64,000 bases of DNA from Leifsonia xyli (GTDB lineage Bacteria; Actinomycetota; Actinomycetes; Actinomycetales; Microbacteriaceae). The stretch covers positions 1,240,001 to 1,304,000 of the forward strand of contig CP014761.1 of assembly GCA_001647635.1 (NCBI GenBank). The letters run 5' to 3'. Below the pieces are notes generated by a model. The model did not search any database, had not been told where the DNA came from, and saw nothing but the letters and a program-made list of their open reading frames with translations. This document shows positions 63,174 through 64,000 of the stretch, in pieces. A program made the position numbers and the translations under genes. Each line of letters starts with the position of its first letter. Position 1 is the first letter of the stretch.

Positions 63174-64000
63174 GCGCAACCGGAGTCACCACGACGACGT
63201 CCCTCGCGCCCGCCGATTCGCCGGTCGGGTTCTGGCAGCGTCCCGCCGTCCGCTGGGTCGCGCTCGTCGTCGTCTTCGTCTGGGGTGCCTACCAGTGCCT
63301 GTGGAACATCCTCGCGGCGAACCCCAACGCCGACGAGCCGGAGTACATCATCGTCGGCCGCTGGTACCTCCAGGGCGACCTCCGGGCCAACCACGAGCAG
63401 CCGCCGACCGCGAAGTACCTGTTCGGTGCCGTCCAGCTGCTGTTCGGCGAGGGGCCGCTCGCCCCGCGTCTGCTCGTCGGAGTGCTGACGCTGCTGGGCG
63501 GCGTCATCGTCTTCCTCTGGCTGAAGCCCGAGCTGGGCTGGATGCCCGCGCTCATCCCCACCGCGTTCTGGCTGCTGCTGCCGCGCGGGGTGGCGACCAC
63601 GTTCGAGTTCCGGCTCGACCGCTTCGCCGTCCTCGACCCGGTCATGGTGTTCTTCGCCATCGCGGCGATGGCGGCGGCCTGGCAGTGGCATCGCGGCCGA
63701 TCGGTCGTCTGGATCGGCGTCGCGGCGTTCAGTCTCGGGCTGTCGGCGACGAGCAAGCCGACGACCGCGGTGATGATCCCGGCTTTCGTGGTCCTCATCC
63801 TGATGCGCCGCCGGCTGAAGGATGTGCTGATCGCTCTGAGCGTGGCGGCCATCGTGCTGCTCGCGACAGTGCTCCTGGTCTACTGGCCGATCGGCTTCGT
63901 GACCGGCATGCGCGACCTGATCGAGTTCCAGGTCACGCACAACCAGAACGGGCACCTGATCGACCTGGGCTCGATCGCCACCGGGCATCCGCCGTGGTGG
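63170..64000 (+). CDS. GT39-type membrane glycosyltransferase, N-terminal part
   Basis: The frame is open to the end of the window (277 codons visible). It begins with a soluble ~20 residues and one helix. The loop 'NADEPEYIIVGRWYLQGDLRANHEQPPTAKYLFG' follows, with D-E and H-x-x-P-P, as in the catalytic loop of ArnT/PMT-type enzymes that use polyprenyl-phosphate sugars. At least six further hydrophobic segments are seen. The ATGA overlap with the mannose synthase gene suggests that they work together: the first makes polyprenyl-phosphomannose, the second uses it. The C-terminus is outside the window. Confidence 0.85.
   Translation, partial: MSATGVTTTTSLAPADSPVGFWQRPAVRWVALVVVFVWGAYQCLWNILAANPNADEPEYIIVGRWYLQGDLRANHEQPPTAKYLFGAVQLLFGEGPLAPRLLVGVLTLLGGVIVFLWLKPELGWMPALIPTAFWLLLPRGVATTFEFRLDRFAVLDPVMVFFAIAAMAAAWQWHRGRSVVWIGVAAFSLGLSATSKPTTAVMIPAFVVLILMRRRLKDVLIALSVAAIVLLATVLLVYWPIGFVTGMRDLIEFQVTHNQNGHLIDLGSIATGHPPWW

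Noticed and set aside
60609..63179. 856-codon minus-strand frame opposite the sensor kinase and mannose synthase
   Set aside because: Both plus-strand genes have full domain signatures; the long antisense frame results from high GC.

Overview
The window is a piece of chromosome from a high-GC actinobacterium, most likely Microbacteriaceae (Leifsonia-like). The evidence is the very GC-rich housekeeping DNA, the many GTG starts, apparently leaderless genes, and the serC / DUF2530 / DUF3027 / cold-shock / helicase neighbourhood at 49-56 kb. Everything below was read from the sequence by eye; no searches were run.

Layout. 1-9.6 kb is ordinary chromosome: the end of a methyltransferase, small and membrane proteins, then a resistance-like block (HxlR repressor, MFS efflux pump, DHFR-fold reductase, UvrA-like ATPase). 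9.6-14.9 kb is a three-gene minus-strand operon of nuclease-type proteins: a GmrSD-like protein fused to an alkyltransferase-like and a DUF4268 domain, a membrane-anchored NERD protein, and a phospholipase-D protein. Two small envelope/SHOCT genes follow.

16.19-46.38 kb is a 30-kb integrated mobilizable island with visibly lower GC. It is bounded by a 15-bp direct repeat, one copy being the 3' part of an intact tRNA-Arg(CCT) gene, and both ends carry the same 20-bp integrase arm-type repeat. It holds a tyrosine integrase, a MobF relaxase with a possible oriT, and an IS481-family insertion, but no conjugation apparatus in view. Its cargo is mostly defence-like. One operon encodes a helicase-DUF3883 protein, a DUF1156 DNA methyltransferase and a HEPN-DUF499 ATPase (BREX/DISARM-like parts). 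A second group is NERD / GmrSD-like / UvrD-type helicase. A third is a Mrr-NACHT (Avs-like) STAND NTPase beside unknown and membrane proteins.

46.4-64 kb returns to core chromosome: HNH endonuclease, NlpC/P60 hydrolase, DtxR/IdeR regulator, serC, DUF3027, cold-shock protein, an XPB-type helicase with its helicase-associated partner, a four-gene operon (FAD oxidoreductase, FolP2-like, RibD-like, phosphotransferase), a two-component system, polyprenol-phosphate mannosyltransferase and the start of a GT39-type membrane glycosyltransferase.

A warning for users: six genes are broken by a frameshift, and each is repaired by adding one G or C to a short G/C run. This looks like systematic under-calling in the assembly rather than six real pseudogenes.
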